From positions 536,501-600,500 of the forward strand of contig JAUTXW010000139.1 of NCBI GenBank assembly GCA_030620095.1: a stretch of DNA of 64,000 nucleotides. Direction: 5' to 3'. This document shows, piece after piece, positions 13,566 to 25,070 of this stretch. The notes beneath the pieces are model-generated. The model was not told the DNA's origin and did no database searches. It saw only the letters and a list, made by a program, of their open reading frames with translations. The position numbers and the translations under genes are program-made. Position 1 is the stretch's first letter. Each line of letters begins with the position of its first letter. Origin of the DNA: Kuschelorhynchus macadamiae (lineage: Eukaryota; Arthropoda; Insecta; Coleoptera; Curculionidae).

Positions 13566-13569
13566 AAAA

Positions 13570-13835
13570 TCTGAATCGTGAAATCGTGCGTTTTACCCCA
13601 AAAAACATGCTCTCCCATTTCCATCGGTCTGTCTGTACGTGGTATAGTTCAGAAACTGCTTATCCAATTAGCTTTAAATTTCGATAAAAAATTAACGGTC
13701 ATAAGCGGATGGAATGGTAACATTTTGAGAAAAATCCAATACGGCGGAACGAAAGGGGGACAAAATATTAAAATATCATTAATAAAAGACTACTTATCGA
13801 TTCGGCCTCAACTTTTGCACAAAAATCGATAGAGG
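13570..13835 (+). repeat. Partial copy of the 136-bp-unit dispersed repeat
   Basis: This holds a 5' block containing CGGTCTGTCTGTACGTG followed by CTGCTTATCCAATTAGCTTT and then ATCCAATACGGCGGAACGAA. The same succession of phrases builds the larger arrays at 39.2-40.5 and 47.3-48.5 kb. An open frame at 13578-13832 runs through it but is a by-product of the repeat. Confidence 0.55.
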
Positions 13836-13857
13836 AATAAACTGGTGAAATTTTGGT

Positions 13858-16800
13858 GTGGTATATAGACACTGCCACCTGGATTCCGGCTCTTGCCACT
13901 CTCGGAACTTCTTTGTTGATACTCCAGGAGTCTCTCCTCGTTCCTGCGTTGATAGCCGCAATAATTCTATTCATGGAAAGTGCCTTTATTCTGTTGATTA
14001 CGTTTTAATTTATTTTGCCGCATATTTCTATTTTCTCTGTTCCAGACCCACTTCCTTGAGCCTCTGATATAACTGATTTCTAATCTCTCGGGAACACTTC
14101 TTTATCGTTCTCCACAAGGACTGACAACTTTCGCTGGGTGGCCGTCGCATCGTTTATATTTAGGACCAAACTAATATCTTAATACCCTCGAGACCTACTC
14201 AGAATTGTTTGAAACATTACTTCTCATGGAATGAAAAAACTATCCTGACGTTGTTTGTGATTTTAAAATGAAAACTACATTTAAACTTTCAAAAAATTTA
14301 CTAGGGCTCTAATTCTTATCTTTTATTTTCCTTTACAGCAAATACGGCAAAGTTGAGTCTTTGTTATCCCACTCGAGAGACTAAATTTAATATCCTAAAC
14401 CTAATGGCACAAATTAACTTGGTCGGCCTGTCTTTAGCAATTCGACTGCTAAACGACGATCCAATTAATGTTCTACGCTCACCTATGCTTACCTGACTTA
14501 AAACTACAACTAACCGGAAGGATGGCTTGGTCCTTGGAATGACGTTCTGTGTAGAACGTGACCTTGTCAAATTTCTGGAGTGGTTCTTTGGTGACTAGTG
14601 ATGGATGGCATAATCAGACTTGGTCATCACGCCGGCTAACACAGGTCACACATAGCTCAGAACTGCGGTAACTTCTGGTCGACACTTGAAGACGTTGGCA
14701 GGTGGTCTGAGGTCCAGAGGTTCGGGCATCTCTTAATGACTGTTCTAGTTCTGGTCCTACTTGGGCCATGAGTCGTCTGTTATATGTTCATACATCTCTC
14801 TCGAGTCAATAGAAAAAGTTCTGGTTCCATGTGGGCTTTGGCTTCACGAAGTGCGAACTTCATGAATTTCTAATATCATGGGCAGGAGCACTTATAACGT
14901 TGGCTTCAGGACGCCGTGTGTCCGCAGAAAGATACTACATACGCTGGTCAAAGATATAATGAAGCAATAACGCCTCCATATACCGATAAGGGATAAGCTC
15001 AGGTAGGTCTAGTTGAGGAGTTGCTTCTGGACATACTTCTTCCAAAACGGGATGTTCAGGTAAGTCTTCTGATATGAATTGAACAGGTAAGTCTCCATAT
15101 GAATCCCGCGACTCCTGTGATTCCAGTGATTTACGCTCTGGCAGACGTTGTCCCGGTTGTGGTTGCTTTATTGTTTTGTTTCAGGGATCTTCCTCGAAAA
15201 AATATTGAGTGCTAGTGAACCCTCCAGAGCATCTCTCTGGTCATCGCGTGCAGATAGTCGTAGCCCCTTATCTAGGATGTGGTTTCCAGATGTGGTGAAA
15301 AAATTATGTATGGTAGCGAGAATTATTTTAGTCTTGTAGGTTTTTATAGTCCGACATCGCTCTTGCTCGATTATTGCGTCTTCCCTTTCTTCCCGTATAA
15401 GCAACTCAAGGTATGTCTCATATACATGTCGGTTTAGGATATCTAATACATTCTAGGTAAGATCTTGGGCTTCTATAACGATACAAGTGAGATAAGCCAG
15501 GAGTAACTGATGGACGAGCTTGTACTCTGGTTCCTCCTAGTCGGATAATTGTTTTTCTCTGGCACCCCGAGCATTGGTGTAGCTGTATTGCATCTGAGGT
15601 TCTTGGTTGTCGTTATGTTGTTGATTCCTGTGTGAACTATCATTGAGATGAAGGCAGTCTCCTCTGACGTGATTTTCTCTCCACCCAAAATAGGCTAACC
15701 TTCTGTTTGTTCGTTATTACGAATAATCTGCTGTCGTTTGGTTGACTGGTAATTGTTCTGCTGCCAGTTCTTAGTATAGTAGGTATTCTGGGGTGCGTTT
15801 TGGCCTAGGTTAATTATTTTTAGTAAATTAAATGTTGTGTTGATAGGATCCTTCGGTTCCCAGTCACGTTCTAGCTGGCTGGCAGGAGCATTCTCTAATT
15901 AGTGTAAGCAATTTCAGTATCGAAGTTTCTTTTTTCTTCTAAATAATTGTCCTGTCCATTCTCGTCTAGATTTTTTAAAAGACGCTGGCATATCAGTCAT
16001 TTTTTAACCAGAAAATCTTCGGCCTTTTCCTTTTGTGATTGTTCTTTCCCATGTAACTTCATTTTGAACCTATCCTGGACGCCAGACCAATAATAAGCTT
16101 AGATTAGTGCCCCTTAAATACGTTTGCATCCCGTTTGTTTATTAGCATAAACGAGTAATCTTTTGAAAACCAGGTGACGTAGTTGCCTATAGGCTAAAAT
16201 TTTCCACTGTTAACGGGATATAGACGCCGCTGTGCAGTGAATCTCTACAACTCTTAGGAATACCCTTAGGTTTTCTGTGTCCATCCTCAGGTAAACGGGT
16301 GGAGGAGAGCACATTACTCTATGGCTTTTCAGTTACTTCCAAGATATGATTTGCGTTACTGTTTCCTACTTGCGTCACTGTTCTAGTCTGAGTTACTATG
16401 TCTTTTTTCTGGAGTTGTTGTGTCTTTTTAGAATTGAACTCTATATCCCCGTTGCTTGTTGACGTGCCTTCGGCGTCTGGATTGTTCTATCCTTTTAGAG
16501 TTAGAATCTTTGTACATACTGGTATTTCTTGTACTCCTTAATCTCGACCTGGTATTGTATGTTTAGTAGGGCTTTATACATAGCATGTCGAATTACATAC
16601 ACTTAATCTCGTCATGACAAATGTTTCTTGATTGTGCCAGTGTTTCTTCTTTTTACCAGTCTATATCAGGTAAGAGACTTAGGTTGATCGACATGTCTCA
16701 TCTTAATGTTTCAATCTCTCATCTGAATGACTTAATCGTGTTTGGTCTCCCTCAGGACCTGTCTGGAACTCTTCCTGAGGGTGACCTTTAGGAATGGTCT

Positions 16801-17460
16801 TGCCCTCTGCCTAATCTATTAAATATACATTAGATAGTTTAATGTGCGAGTATCGTGTGAACCATCAAGAGTTCTGGTTTTAGTATTGCTGTCAAAAGCC
16901 AACAATTATAGAGGCTGACTAACTGTGATATAACTTCTATTGCTAGTTCTGCCTTTCCACGGGCGTTATCTCCACAGGCCTTCTTCTTCTTCTTGTCTCA
17001 GGATGGCAATTGGCTTCCTGTTTACTTTTTAGGACTCACTACTTCCCTCTGGACTTTTCTTTCTAGATTTCTCTATCTGCCACCTAGATTCCCGATCCTG
17101 CTATTATCGTGACTTTTTTATTGAGTATCCAGGGATCCCTCTTTATTTCTTCGTTCATGGCCGATCTTATCCCGGGGTTGGCACATCTCTTTATCTTGTT
17201 GATTAGGTTCTAACTTCTTATGCCTCAGATCCATATCTTCTCTGGTCCAGCCCAACTTCCAAGGTTTTGATTTATTATCCTATATTGTGCATTAAACCTA
17301 CAAAAAGCTGTTAGGAGAAACCTCAAATTCTGACCCTCTGTTGAACACAAACGGCCTGCTTAATGGCGGGGTGCCAAAATTAATTAATGATCTAGATGCA
17401 TAAACATCTACAAAGTCTCCGACTTGGTATTCAAGTAGCTGATATTTTGCCGCGTATTTA
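13858..17460. other. Unidentified GC-richer repeat-like block
   Basis: Base composition changes visibly: this block is much less AT-rich than its flanks. Longer open stretches appear mainly on the minus strand (for example 14364-14570, 15168-15404, 15473-15688), joined by frame changes, as in a decayed element. Minus-strand phrases such as LPEHPVLEEVCPEATPQ and FNLLKIINLGQNAPQ are protein-like, but I cannot place them in a family. The segments near 13.86-14.06 kb and 17.10-17.26 kb look like diverged direct copies of one another (both carry a phrase like RDSWSINK/RDPWILNK on the minus strand), which could be element ends. No RT, integrase or transposase box was found. Confidence 0.35.
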
Positions 17461-17464
17461 AAAA

Positions 17465-18478
17465 AAAAAGATATTGCGATACATATATTGGGAACTCACG
17501 TGTTTTTTTTTTAAATTTACAGTCGCTTTAATTAACATTAAGATCTGAAACTGCGCAGATGTGATAATTAATGTTCAAAAAGTTCCTGAATAAAATTTAT
17601 AAAAACTGTTAAACAGAAGCTCAAGTTTCCAAGGAATCGGCTACATATGGAAAAAGTAGATGACAGTTCCAATTGAACGAAAATGAACTTGTTTATAAGA
17701 CGACCAAATTTTTCTTTTAGAGAATGGTATAAAATTCAGTAGCTAGACCGAATTTTAGGAACTTTTGAAATGGAGCGTGCATATACATTTTTGATTGGAT
17801 TTGAGCCTTCGTAGATGCGTTTTCGTACCACCTGGGACAAAAACCACTGGGCAGATAAAAACATCTATCTTTTTGCTACTAAACATAGATTTACATTTTT
17901 TTGTTTGAGGTTTGAAATTGCGTGAATCGAATTTAAAAAAAAAAAGGAATCAAATTTTTCCATTTTTCAATAAAATTGTACCTTTTCGAGATGGGCTGTG
18001 CCAGATGACGCTTTGAATAAAGTCACACTTGGCAGAAATTGACAGGACAGATTTTTCAAACCGACACGGGACCAGTAGAACATTACAAACATCTCAAAAA
18101 TTTGGTAAAACTTAATGTATATCAAAAGGAATACATACACGGCCGGATCATATCCAAATGTCGCCAAATAAACGTCATTTTAGTATTAACTAATATACGA
18201 ATCGTGTCAAATATGACATTAGCTTTTCTTTTGTTACACGGGGTATATAATGTTGTGTGGTCAATTTTAGTACACAAAATGGTTTCTTGCCCTATATTGA
18301 TAATGGGAGTTAAAGCAGTTCTTCCCGATATTTCAGAAGTACCTAGAATTTAAGTTTTTTAATTAAACTAGATATATAAAAACGTTAAATATGTTTATGT
18401 TTAAAGTTATTAACCAGTTAATTATAAACAAACTAATATGCTTTTTGATGCCATTTTTTATCGTTGTATTTTTCAAAT
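17465..18478. other. AT-rich spacer before the PLE insertion
   Basis: No gene recognised. The 104-codon frame at 18039-18353 overlaps an opposite-strand frame and shows no known motif. Homopurine/homopyrimidine runs are common. Confidence 0.5.
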
Positions 18479-18490
18479 ATCCACATTGAA
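18479..18490. repeat. Left 12-bp target-site duplication of the PLE cluster
   Basis: ATCCACATTGAA here is repeated exactly at 25159-25170 in the same orientation, immediately outside both ends of the three-unit Penelope-like insertion. Confidence 0.85.
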
Positions 18491-18565
18491 TCCTAACACT
18501 GGAACCTGTGGTGGAAGATAGATCAAAATACAAGAGTTCTAACCACACTACACCACAACTTGTTA

Positions 18566-18615
18566 CGTTCTGGACGCGCGTTTCGCTAACCAAGTTAGCA
18601 TCATCAGCAGATGAT
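18566..18615 (-). ncRNA. Hammerhead ribozyme motif in the inverted PLE unit
   Basis: This is the reverse-complement copy of the motif at 22517-22560. It contains CUG, CUGAUGA, a stem II of GCUAAC/GUUAGC closed by UUG, GAAA, a short CG-rich stem III and GUC followed by CAG. See the plus copy for the fold. Confidence 0.7.
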
Positions 18616-18665
18616 ATAAACTAAAGTAACTTATCCTAACCGAGACTATTTATAGGTAAATGTGG

Positions 18666-20557
18666 TCACACTTGGTTGCACCCGACTGCACCGTTGTCAA
18701 GTAAACAATAGAGGGGACTATAGGGAATAGGCCCTCTGTCTTTATTTAGTGCTTTCTTACCACATTTAACTATTTCTATACTCTCAAATGCATCCAATAA
18801 TCTATTATTAGATACATTTTTAATCAACTTAAGATTATTTATTCCTATTCGGTGATTGTTTTCCAAAGCATGTTGGGCAACGCTTGACTTTTCTGTTCTT
18901 CCGTATCTTAAATGTGCCATGTGTTCTTTAAAACGAATGTTTATGGAGCGTTTAGTTTGCCCAACATATTTTAGATCACAATCATTACCGCTAATTTCAT
19001 AGATGCCACTCCGCTCCCTCAAGTCGACTTTGTCTTTGGGGTTTCCAAGGAGATTTTTTAAACTATTCTCCGTTTTGTAGGCTACTCTAAAACCTACGTT
19101 TTTAAATACTTTTTCTAGACCTCTCGTATATCTGGGATCATATGGGATTACTATGAATTTATTGGAAGCCTCAGGTATTTGAAGAGTAGTGGCATCTTTT
19201 AACATTTTCTTATGCTTATGTCTATTTACTAGTTTATGTACAAAATTATCATTATATCCATTACTTTTAGCTATATTTTTAATCCGATTCATTTCATTGT
19301 TAAAACGTTCTTTACTTAGTGGAAAATTGACTAACCTGTGAGTTAAGAAATGGAATGCTGCCATTTTGTGTTGACGGCAATGAAATGAGTCAGATGTTAT
19401 ATATCTATCAGTATTAGTAAATTTCCTATAAATATCAAATTCTAATTTATCGTTATTTCTAATAACTAACGTGTCGAGAAAAGGTAATTGCCCATTGTTC
19501 TCCTTTTCGTACGTAAAATTAATGGAAGGATATTTATTGTTTAATGTTTCTAAGAAAGTGTCCAAAGTTTCTGTTTTAGTATCAAAAATAGCAAATATAT
19601 CGTCTACGTATCTATACCATACCCTTGGGAAATACTTGAGTTCTTTTTTGAATTGGGTTTCTAATCTGCCCATAAACAAATTTGCAAGGAACGGAGATAA
19701 GCAATTGCCCATCGCAGTTCCCTCTAGTTGTTTATAATATTTATTGTTGTACTGAAAAAAAATTTGATTCATACATAATTTTGTGAGAAGTAAATACTCA
19801 TCAATAATTTCTTTCTTCAAATTATTGATTTCAAGTAGTTCCTTTAGGTACTCTAAAGCTAGTGGTATGGGTACACTAGGAAACAATGAGCTTACATCAA
19901 AAGATATTAAAATTTCACCTTCTTTTAAGTGAACATTCTTAATTTTATCTAAGAATTCTAACGAGTTAGTAACCTCAAAGTTATCATACGAGATATTTAA
20001 TTTGCCGAATTCTTCTACTAACCATTTTGAAATATTGTATGTTGGTGATCCAACAGCTGAAACAATAGGTCTCATGGACCTCCCAGGTTTATGAATTTTG
20101 GGAAGGCAATACAGTTTAGATAACTGTGGGTTACTATGTGTTAGTTTGAATTTTAGTTTATCGGACACAAGGTTTTTACACTGTTTTAAAGTACTTTTTA
20201 CTTCTGTTATCATTTTTGATAACGGGTTTTTCTCAATTAAATCATAAGGACCAGTTTGAATCAAATTGTCTACTCTTTCAAAATAATCTGTTTTGTCTAG
20301 TATAACAACCTTATTTCCTTTGTCAGCTTTTAAATAAAAACATTCTTTTTCTTCAGTCCCTGGATAACTTCAGTGTTTTTACGAGAAACATATTTTGACT
20401 TGTTGTTAACAACGTTTTTTGAGATTTGATTTCTGCAGGCCTCTCTAATGAATCCCTTAGTTGACTCTGGCACGTATTGAATGGAACTTTCGATATTCCC
20501 TATAATAGTTGGTAAACTATTTTTTACTGGAGGCTCTGCAAAATTCAAACCTTTATT
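18666..20557 (-). pseudogene. PLE reverse transcriptase/GIY-YIG protein, inverted truncated copy
   Basis: This encodes the C-terminal three-quarters of the PLE polyprotein. It is open from the stop at 18666 back to 20264 and beyond, then loses frame near 20345, where one G is missing from an AAAAAGG run relative to the other copies. From there to 20557 the reading continues in another frame. The RT core (ISFDVSSLFPSVP, GTAMGNCLSP, YVDDIFAIF) and the GIY-YIG core (GIYEIS, YVGQT, RFKEH) are intact. One zinc-binding-type Cys is changed, reading GIYEISGND instead of GIYEISCND. The N-terminus is absent because the unit is 5'-truncated at the inversion point. It ends in the consensus C-terminus DNGAVGCNQV, which the plus copies lose through frameshifts. 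Confidence 0.9.
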
Positions 20558-20571
20558 CAAAAGGGCTATTA
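20558..20571. repeat. Spacer at the centre of a 2,067-bp-arm inverted repeat
   Basis: The arms 18491-20557 and 20572-22638 are reverse complements of equal length (2,067 bp each), flanking this 14-nt spacer. The spacer belongs to the minus unit, which extends slightly farther 5' than the plus unit (it encodes part of the ALLNKG phrase). The open frames that cross this centre in both directions are artefacts of the palindrome. Confidence 0.88.
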
Positions 20572-22479
20572 AATAAAGGTTTGAATTTTGCAGAGCCTCC
20601 AGTAAAAAATAGTTTACCAACTATTATAGGGAATATCGAAAGTTCCATTCAATACGTGCCAGAGTCAACTAAAGGATTCATTAGAGAGGCCTGCAGAAAT
20701 CAAATCTCAAAAAACGTTGTTAACAACAAGTCAAAATATGTTTCTCGTAAAAACACTGAAGTTATCCAGGGACTGGAGAAAAAGGAATGTTTTTATTTAA
20801 AAGCTGACAAAGGAAATAAGGTTGTTATACTAGACAAAACAGATTATTTTGAAAGAGTAGACAATTTGATTCAAACTGGTCCTTATGATTTAATTGAGAA
20901 AAACCCGTTATCAAAAATGATAACAGAAGTAAAAAGTACTTTAAAACAGTGTAAAAACCTTGTGTCCGATAAACTAAAATTCAAACTAACACATAGTAAC
21001 CCACAGTTATCTAAACTGTATTGCCTTCCCAAAATTCATAAACCTGGGAAGTCCATGAGACCTATTGTTTCAGCTGTTGGATCACCAACATACAATATTT
21101 CAAAATGGTTAGTAGAAGAATTCGGCAAATTAAATATCTCGTATGATAACTTTGAGGTTACTAACTCGTTAGAATTCTTAGATAAAATTAAGAATGTTCA
21201 CTTAAAAGAAGGTGAAATTTTAATATCTTTTGATGTAAGCTCATTGTTTCCTAGTGTACCCATACCACTAGCTTTAGAGTACCTAAAGGAACTACTTGAA
21301 ATCAATAATTTGAAGAAAGAAATTATTGATGAGTATTTACTTCTCACAAAATTATGTATGAATCAAAATTTTTTTCAGTACAACAATAAATATTATAAAC
21401 AACTAGAGGGAACTGCGATGGGCAATTGCTTATCTCCGTTCCTTGCAAATTTGTTTATGGGCAGATTAGAAACCCAATTCAAAAAAGAACTCAAGTATTT
21501 CCCAAGGGTATGGTATAGATACGTAGACGATATATTTGCTATTTTTGATACTAAAACAGAAAATTTGGACACTTTCTTAGAAACATTAAACAATAAATAT
21601 CCTTCCATTAATTTTACGTACGAAAAGGAGAACAATGGGCAATTACCTTTTCTCGACACGTTAGTTATTAGAAATAACGATAAATTAGAATTTGATATTT
21701 ATAGGAAATTTACTAATACTGATAGATATATAACATCTGACTCATTTCATTGCCGTCAACACAAAATGGCAGCATTCCATTTCTTAACTCACAGGTTAGT
21801 CAATTTTCCACTAAGTAAAGAACGTTTTAACAATGAAATGAATCGGATTAAAAATATAGCTAAAAGTAATGGATATAATGATAATTTTGTACATAAACTA
21901 GTAAATAGACATAAGCATAAGAAAATGTTAAAAGATGCCACTACTCTTCAAATACCTGAGGCTTCCAATAAATTCATAGTAATCCCATATGATCCCAGAT
22001 ATACGAGAGGTCTAGAAAAAGTATTTAAAAACGTAGGTTTTAGAGTAGCCTACAAAACGGAGAATAGTTTAAAAAATCTCCTTGGAAACCCCAAAGACAA
22101 AGTCGACTTGAGGGAGCGGAGTGGCATCTATGAAATTAGCTGTAATGATTGTGATCTAAAATATGTTGGGCAAACTAAACGCTCCATAAACATTCGTTTT
22201 AAAGAACACATGGCACATTTAAGATACGGAAGAACAGAAAAGTCAAGCGTTGCCCAACATGCTTTGGAAAACAATCACCGAATAGGAATAAATAATCTTA
22301 AGTTGATTAAAAATGTATCTAATAATAGATTATTGGATGCATTTGAGAGTATAGAAATAGTTAAATGTGGTAAGAAAGCACTAAATAAAGACAGAGGGCC
22401 TATTCCCTATAGTCCCTCTATTGTTTACTTGACAACGGTGCAGTCGGGTGCAACCAAGTGTGACCACATTTACCTATAA
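20572..22479 (+). pseudogene. PLE reverse transcriptase/GIY-YIG protein, first plus-strand copy (5'-truncated)
   Basis: The frame is continuous from the truncation point, beginning at the residues NKGLNFAEPP, through the DKG motif, the RT catalytic boxes and the GIY-YIG domain. A nominal upstream TTG start at 20509 lies in the antisense of the inverted unit, so it is not a real start. Near the 3' end one C is missing from a CCCC run (about 22412), so the last residues differ from the other copies and the frame overruns to 22479. The copy has no 5' leader or start codon of its own. Its 3' end supplies the upstream pseudo-LTR, with TATA-like box and ribozyme, for the next unit. Confidence 0.9.
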
Positions 22480-22483
22480 ATAG
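22475..22483 (+). promoter_or_regulatory. TATA-like box in the pseudo-LTR upstream of the long PLE unit
   Basis: TATAAATAG lies about 165 bp upstream of the likely ATG of the long unit and about 45 bp before the hammerhead motif. The same sequence recurs at 25028-25036. Penelope promoters lie in the pseudo-LTR. The assignment as promoter is by position and match only. Confidence 0.4.
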
Positions 22484-22516
22484 TCTCGGTTAGGATAAGT
22501 TACTTTAGTTTATATC

Positions 22517-22560
22517 ATCTGCTGATGATGCTAACTTGGTTAGCGAAACGCGCGTCCAGA
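22517..22560 (+). ncRNA. Hammerhead ribozyme motif in PLE pseudo-LTR (copy 1/2 junction)
   Basis: The order is CTG (stem I), CTGATGA (22522-22528), stem II GCTAAC/GTTAGC with loop TTG, GAAA (22545-22548), a very short CG-rich stem III, GTC (22554-22556), then CAG pairing with the initial CTG. This is a minimal type-I hammerhead layout, the form reported for Penelope-like elements. One U between CUGAUGA and stem II is unpaired or forms a U-G pair, a deviation from the textbook core. Predicted cleavage is after the GUC. Confidence 0.75.
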
Positions 22561-22605
22561 ACGTAACAAGTTGTGGTGTAGTGTGGTTAGAACTCTTGTA
22601 TTTTG

Positions 22606-22638
22606 ATCTATCTTCCACCACAGGTTCCAGTGTTAGGA
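22606..22638 (+). repeat. 33-nt tail shared by the inverted unit and the copy 1/2 junction
   Basis: The long unit ends at 25158, after GTATTTTG. The minus unit and the copy 1/2 junction continue about 33 nt further, into sequence that is the 5' leader of the long unit. The inverted unit therefore carries a short read-through tail, like the short tails described next to Penelope pseudo-LTRs. It suggests the template was a tandem or circular form. Confidence 0.6.
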
Positions 22639-22644
22639 CTTAAC

Positions 22645-25016
22645 ATGGCTTCACGGTCAACGGGACAAAACCTTTATTGTAAGTACTGTACTAAGATTAG
22701 GTTAATAGCAGCAGATATTTGGTTTCTAAAATCATGCAAGTCTTTTTCAGTTTTCCCTAAATTCATTTCAGTCAAGATCCCTAAACAATCACCCGTTACT
22801 GGGAAGGTTGAATCTTTTGCCAAACAAAAGTGGCTAGATTTAGAAATTAAAAATCTGTATAGCAAACGAAATATGCTTGAAATTGAAGCATACGGATTAT
22901 TTAAAAAACTCACTTATAAGCTTAATAATTTAGAATTTGAACAGTGGTTATATTTCCAAAGAAAAATGTTCGTAGTTATCGATGCCAAATTTTTGAAGAA
23001 AATGTGTTCACTTAAAAACAAACTGAGAAAGTTGAAACCACAAAAACAAATTTCTTCGGAAGTCGAGAACATTGTAGAAAATCTTTCTTCTCAGTCTTTT
23101 GATAATAGAGAAATAGCCCTTTTGAATAAAGGTTTGAATTTTGCAGAGCCTCCAGTAAAAAATAGTTTACCAACTATTATAGGGAATATCGAAAGTTCCA
23201 TTCAATACGTGCCAGAGTCAACTAAGGGATTCATTAGAGAGGCCTGCAGAAATCAAATCTCAAAAAACGTTGTTAACAACAAGTCAAAATATGTTTCTCG
23301 TAAAAACACTGAAGTTATCCAGGGACTGAAGAAAAAGGAATGTTTTTATTTAAAAGCTGACAAAGGAAATAAGGTTGTTATACTAGACAAAACAGATTAT
23401 TTTGAAAGAGTAGACAATTTGATTCAAACTGGTCCTTATGATTTAATTGAGAAAAACCCGTTATCAAAAATGATAACAGAAGTAAAAAGTACTTTAAAAC
23501 AGTGTAAAAACCTTGTGTCCGATAAACTAAAATTCAAACTAACACATAGTAACCCACAGTTATCTAAACTGTATTGCCTTCCCAAAATTCATAAACCTGG
23601 GAAGTCCATGAGACCTATTGTTTCAGCTGTTGGATCACCAACATACAATATTTCAAAATGGTTAGTAGAAGAATTCGGCAAATTAAATATCTCGTATGAT
23701 AACTTTGAGGTTACTAACTCGTTAGAATTCTTAGATAAAATTAAGAATGTTCACTTAAAAGAAGGTGAAATTTTAATATCTTTTGATGTAAGCTCATTGT
23801 TTCCTAGTGTACCCATACCACTAGCTTTAGAGTACCTAAAGGAACTACTTGAAATCAATAATTTGAAGAAAGAAATTATTGATGAGTATTTACTTCTCAC
23901 AAAATTATGTATGAATCAAAATTTTTTTCAGTACAACAATAAATATTATAAACAACTAGAGGGAACTGCGATGGGCAATTGCTTATCTCCGTTCCTTGCA
24001 AATTTGTTTATGGGCAGATTAGAAACCCAATTCAAAAAAGAACTCAAGTATTTCCCAAGGGTATGGTATAGATACGTAGACGATATATTTGCTATTTTTG
24101 ATACTAAAACAGAAAATTTGGACACTTTCTTAGAAACATTAAACAATAAATATCCTTCCATTAATTTTACGTACGAAAAGGAGAACAATGGGCAATTACC
24201 TTTTCTCGACACGTTAGTTATTAGAAATAACGATAAATTAGAATTTGATATTTATAGGAAATTTACTAATACTGATAGATATATAACATCTGACTCATTT
24301 CATTGCCGTCAACACAAAATGGCAGCATTCCATTTCTTAACTCACAGGTTAGTCAATTTTCCACTAAGTAAAGAACGTTTTAACAATGAAATGAATCGGA
24401 TTAAAAATATAGCTAAAAGTAATGGATATAATGATAATTTTGTACATAAACTAGTAAATAGACATAAGCATAAGAAAATGTTAAAAGATGCCACTACTTT
24501 TCAAATACCTGAGGCTTCCAATAAATTCATAGTAATCCCATATGATCCCAGATATACGAGAGGTCTAGAAAAAGTATTTAAAAACGTAGGTTTTAGAGTA
24601 GCCTACAAAACGGAGAATAGTTTAAAAAATCTCCTTGGAAACCCCCAAGACAAAGTCGACTTGAGGGAGCGGAGTGGCATCTATGAAATTAGCTGTAATG
24701 ATTGTGATCTAAAATATGTTGGGCAAACTAAACGCTCCATAAACATTCGTTTTAAAGAACACATGGCACATTTAAGATACGGAAGAACAGAAAAGTCAAG
24801 CGTTGCCCAACATGCTTTGGAAAACAATCACCGAATAGGAATAAATAATCTTAGTTGATTAAAAATGTATCTAATAATAGATTATTGGATGCATTTGAGG
24901 GTATAGAAATAGTTAAATGTGGTAAGAAAGCACTAAATAAAGACAGAGGGCCTATTCCCTATAGTCCCCTCTATTGTTTACTTGACAACGGTGCAGTCGG
25001 GTGCAACCAAGTGTGA
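22645..25016 (+). pseudogene. PLE reverse transcriptase/GIY-YIG protein, longest copy, one frameshift
   Basis: The likely start is the ATG at 22645 (MASRSTGQ); a farther upstream ATG at 22603 lies in pseudo-LTR sequence. From it the frame runs 737 codons. A basic N-terminal region leads to the PLE-specific DKG motif (residues 239-241). The RT core follows, with catalytic D381 in ISFDVSS, GTAMG at 440-444 and YVDD at 477-480, then the GIY-YIG endonuclease with GIY at 678-680, YVGQ at 691-694, R702 and E705. A one-base deletion in a TTAAG context (about 24851) truncates the protein just after the endonuclease core. Without it the frame would end at 25014-25016. The catalytic residues all survive, so the truncated product could retain activity; that is inference. 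The protein reverse-transcribes the element and nicks the target DNA. Confidence 0.93.
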
Positions 25017-25027
25017 CCACATTTACC

Positions 25028-25036
25028 TATAAATAG
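25028..25036 (+). promoter_or_regulatory. TATA-like box in the terminal PLE pseudo-LTR
   Basis: A second copy of TATAAATAG, in the right-hand pseudo-LTR. If functional, it would direct transcription outward into the flanking DNA. Confidence 0.35.
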
Positions 25037-25070
25037 TCTCGGTTAGGATAAGTTACTTTAGTTTATATCA

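Noticed and set aside
18039..18353. 104-codon plus-strand frame before the PLE
   Set aside because: It overlaps an opposite frame of similar length and has no known motif; it is likely to occur by chance.
20330..20620. Minus-strand open frame crossing the PLE inversion centre
   Set aside because: It starts in the antisense of the plus unit, reads through the 14-nt spacer and ends at the minus unit's frameshift. It is an artefact of the palindrome, not a gene.
21393..21659. 88-codon antisense frame repeated in all PLE units (also 19471-19737 and 23946-24212)
   Set aside because: It lies exactly opposite the RT catalytic region, and its conservation follows from the conserved sense strand.
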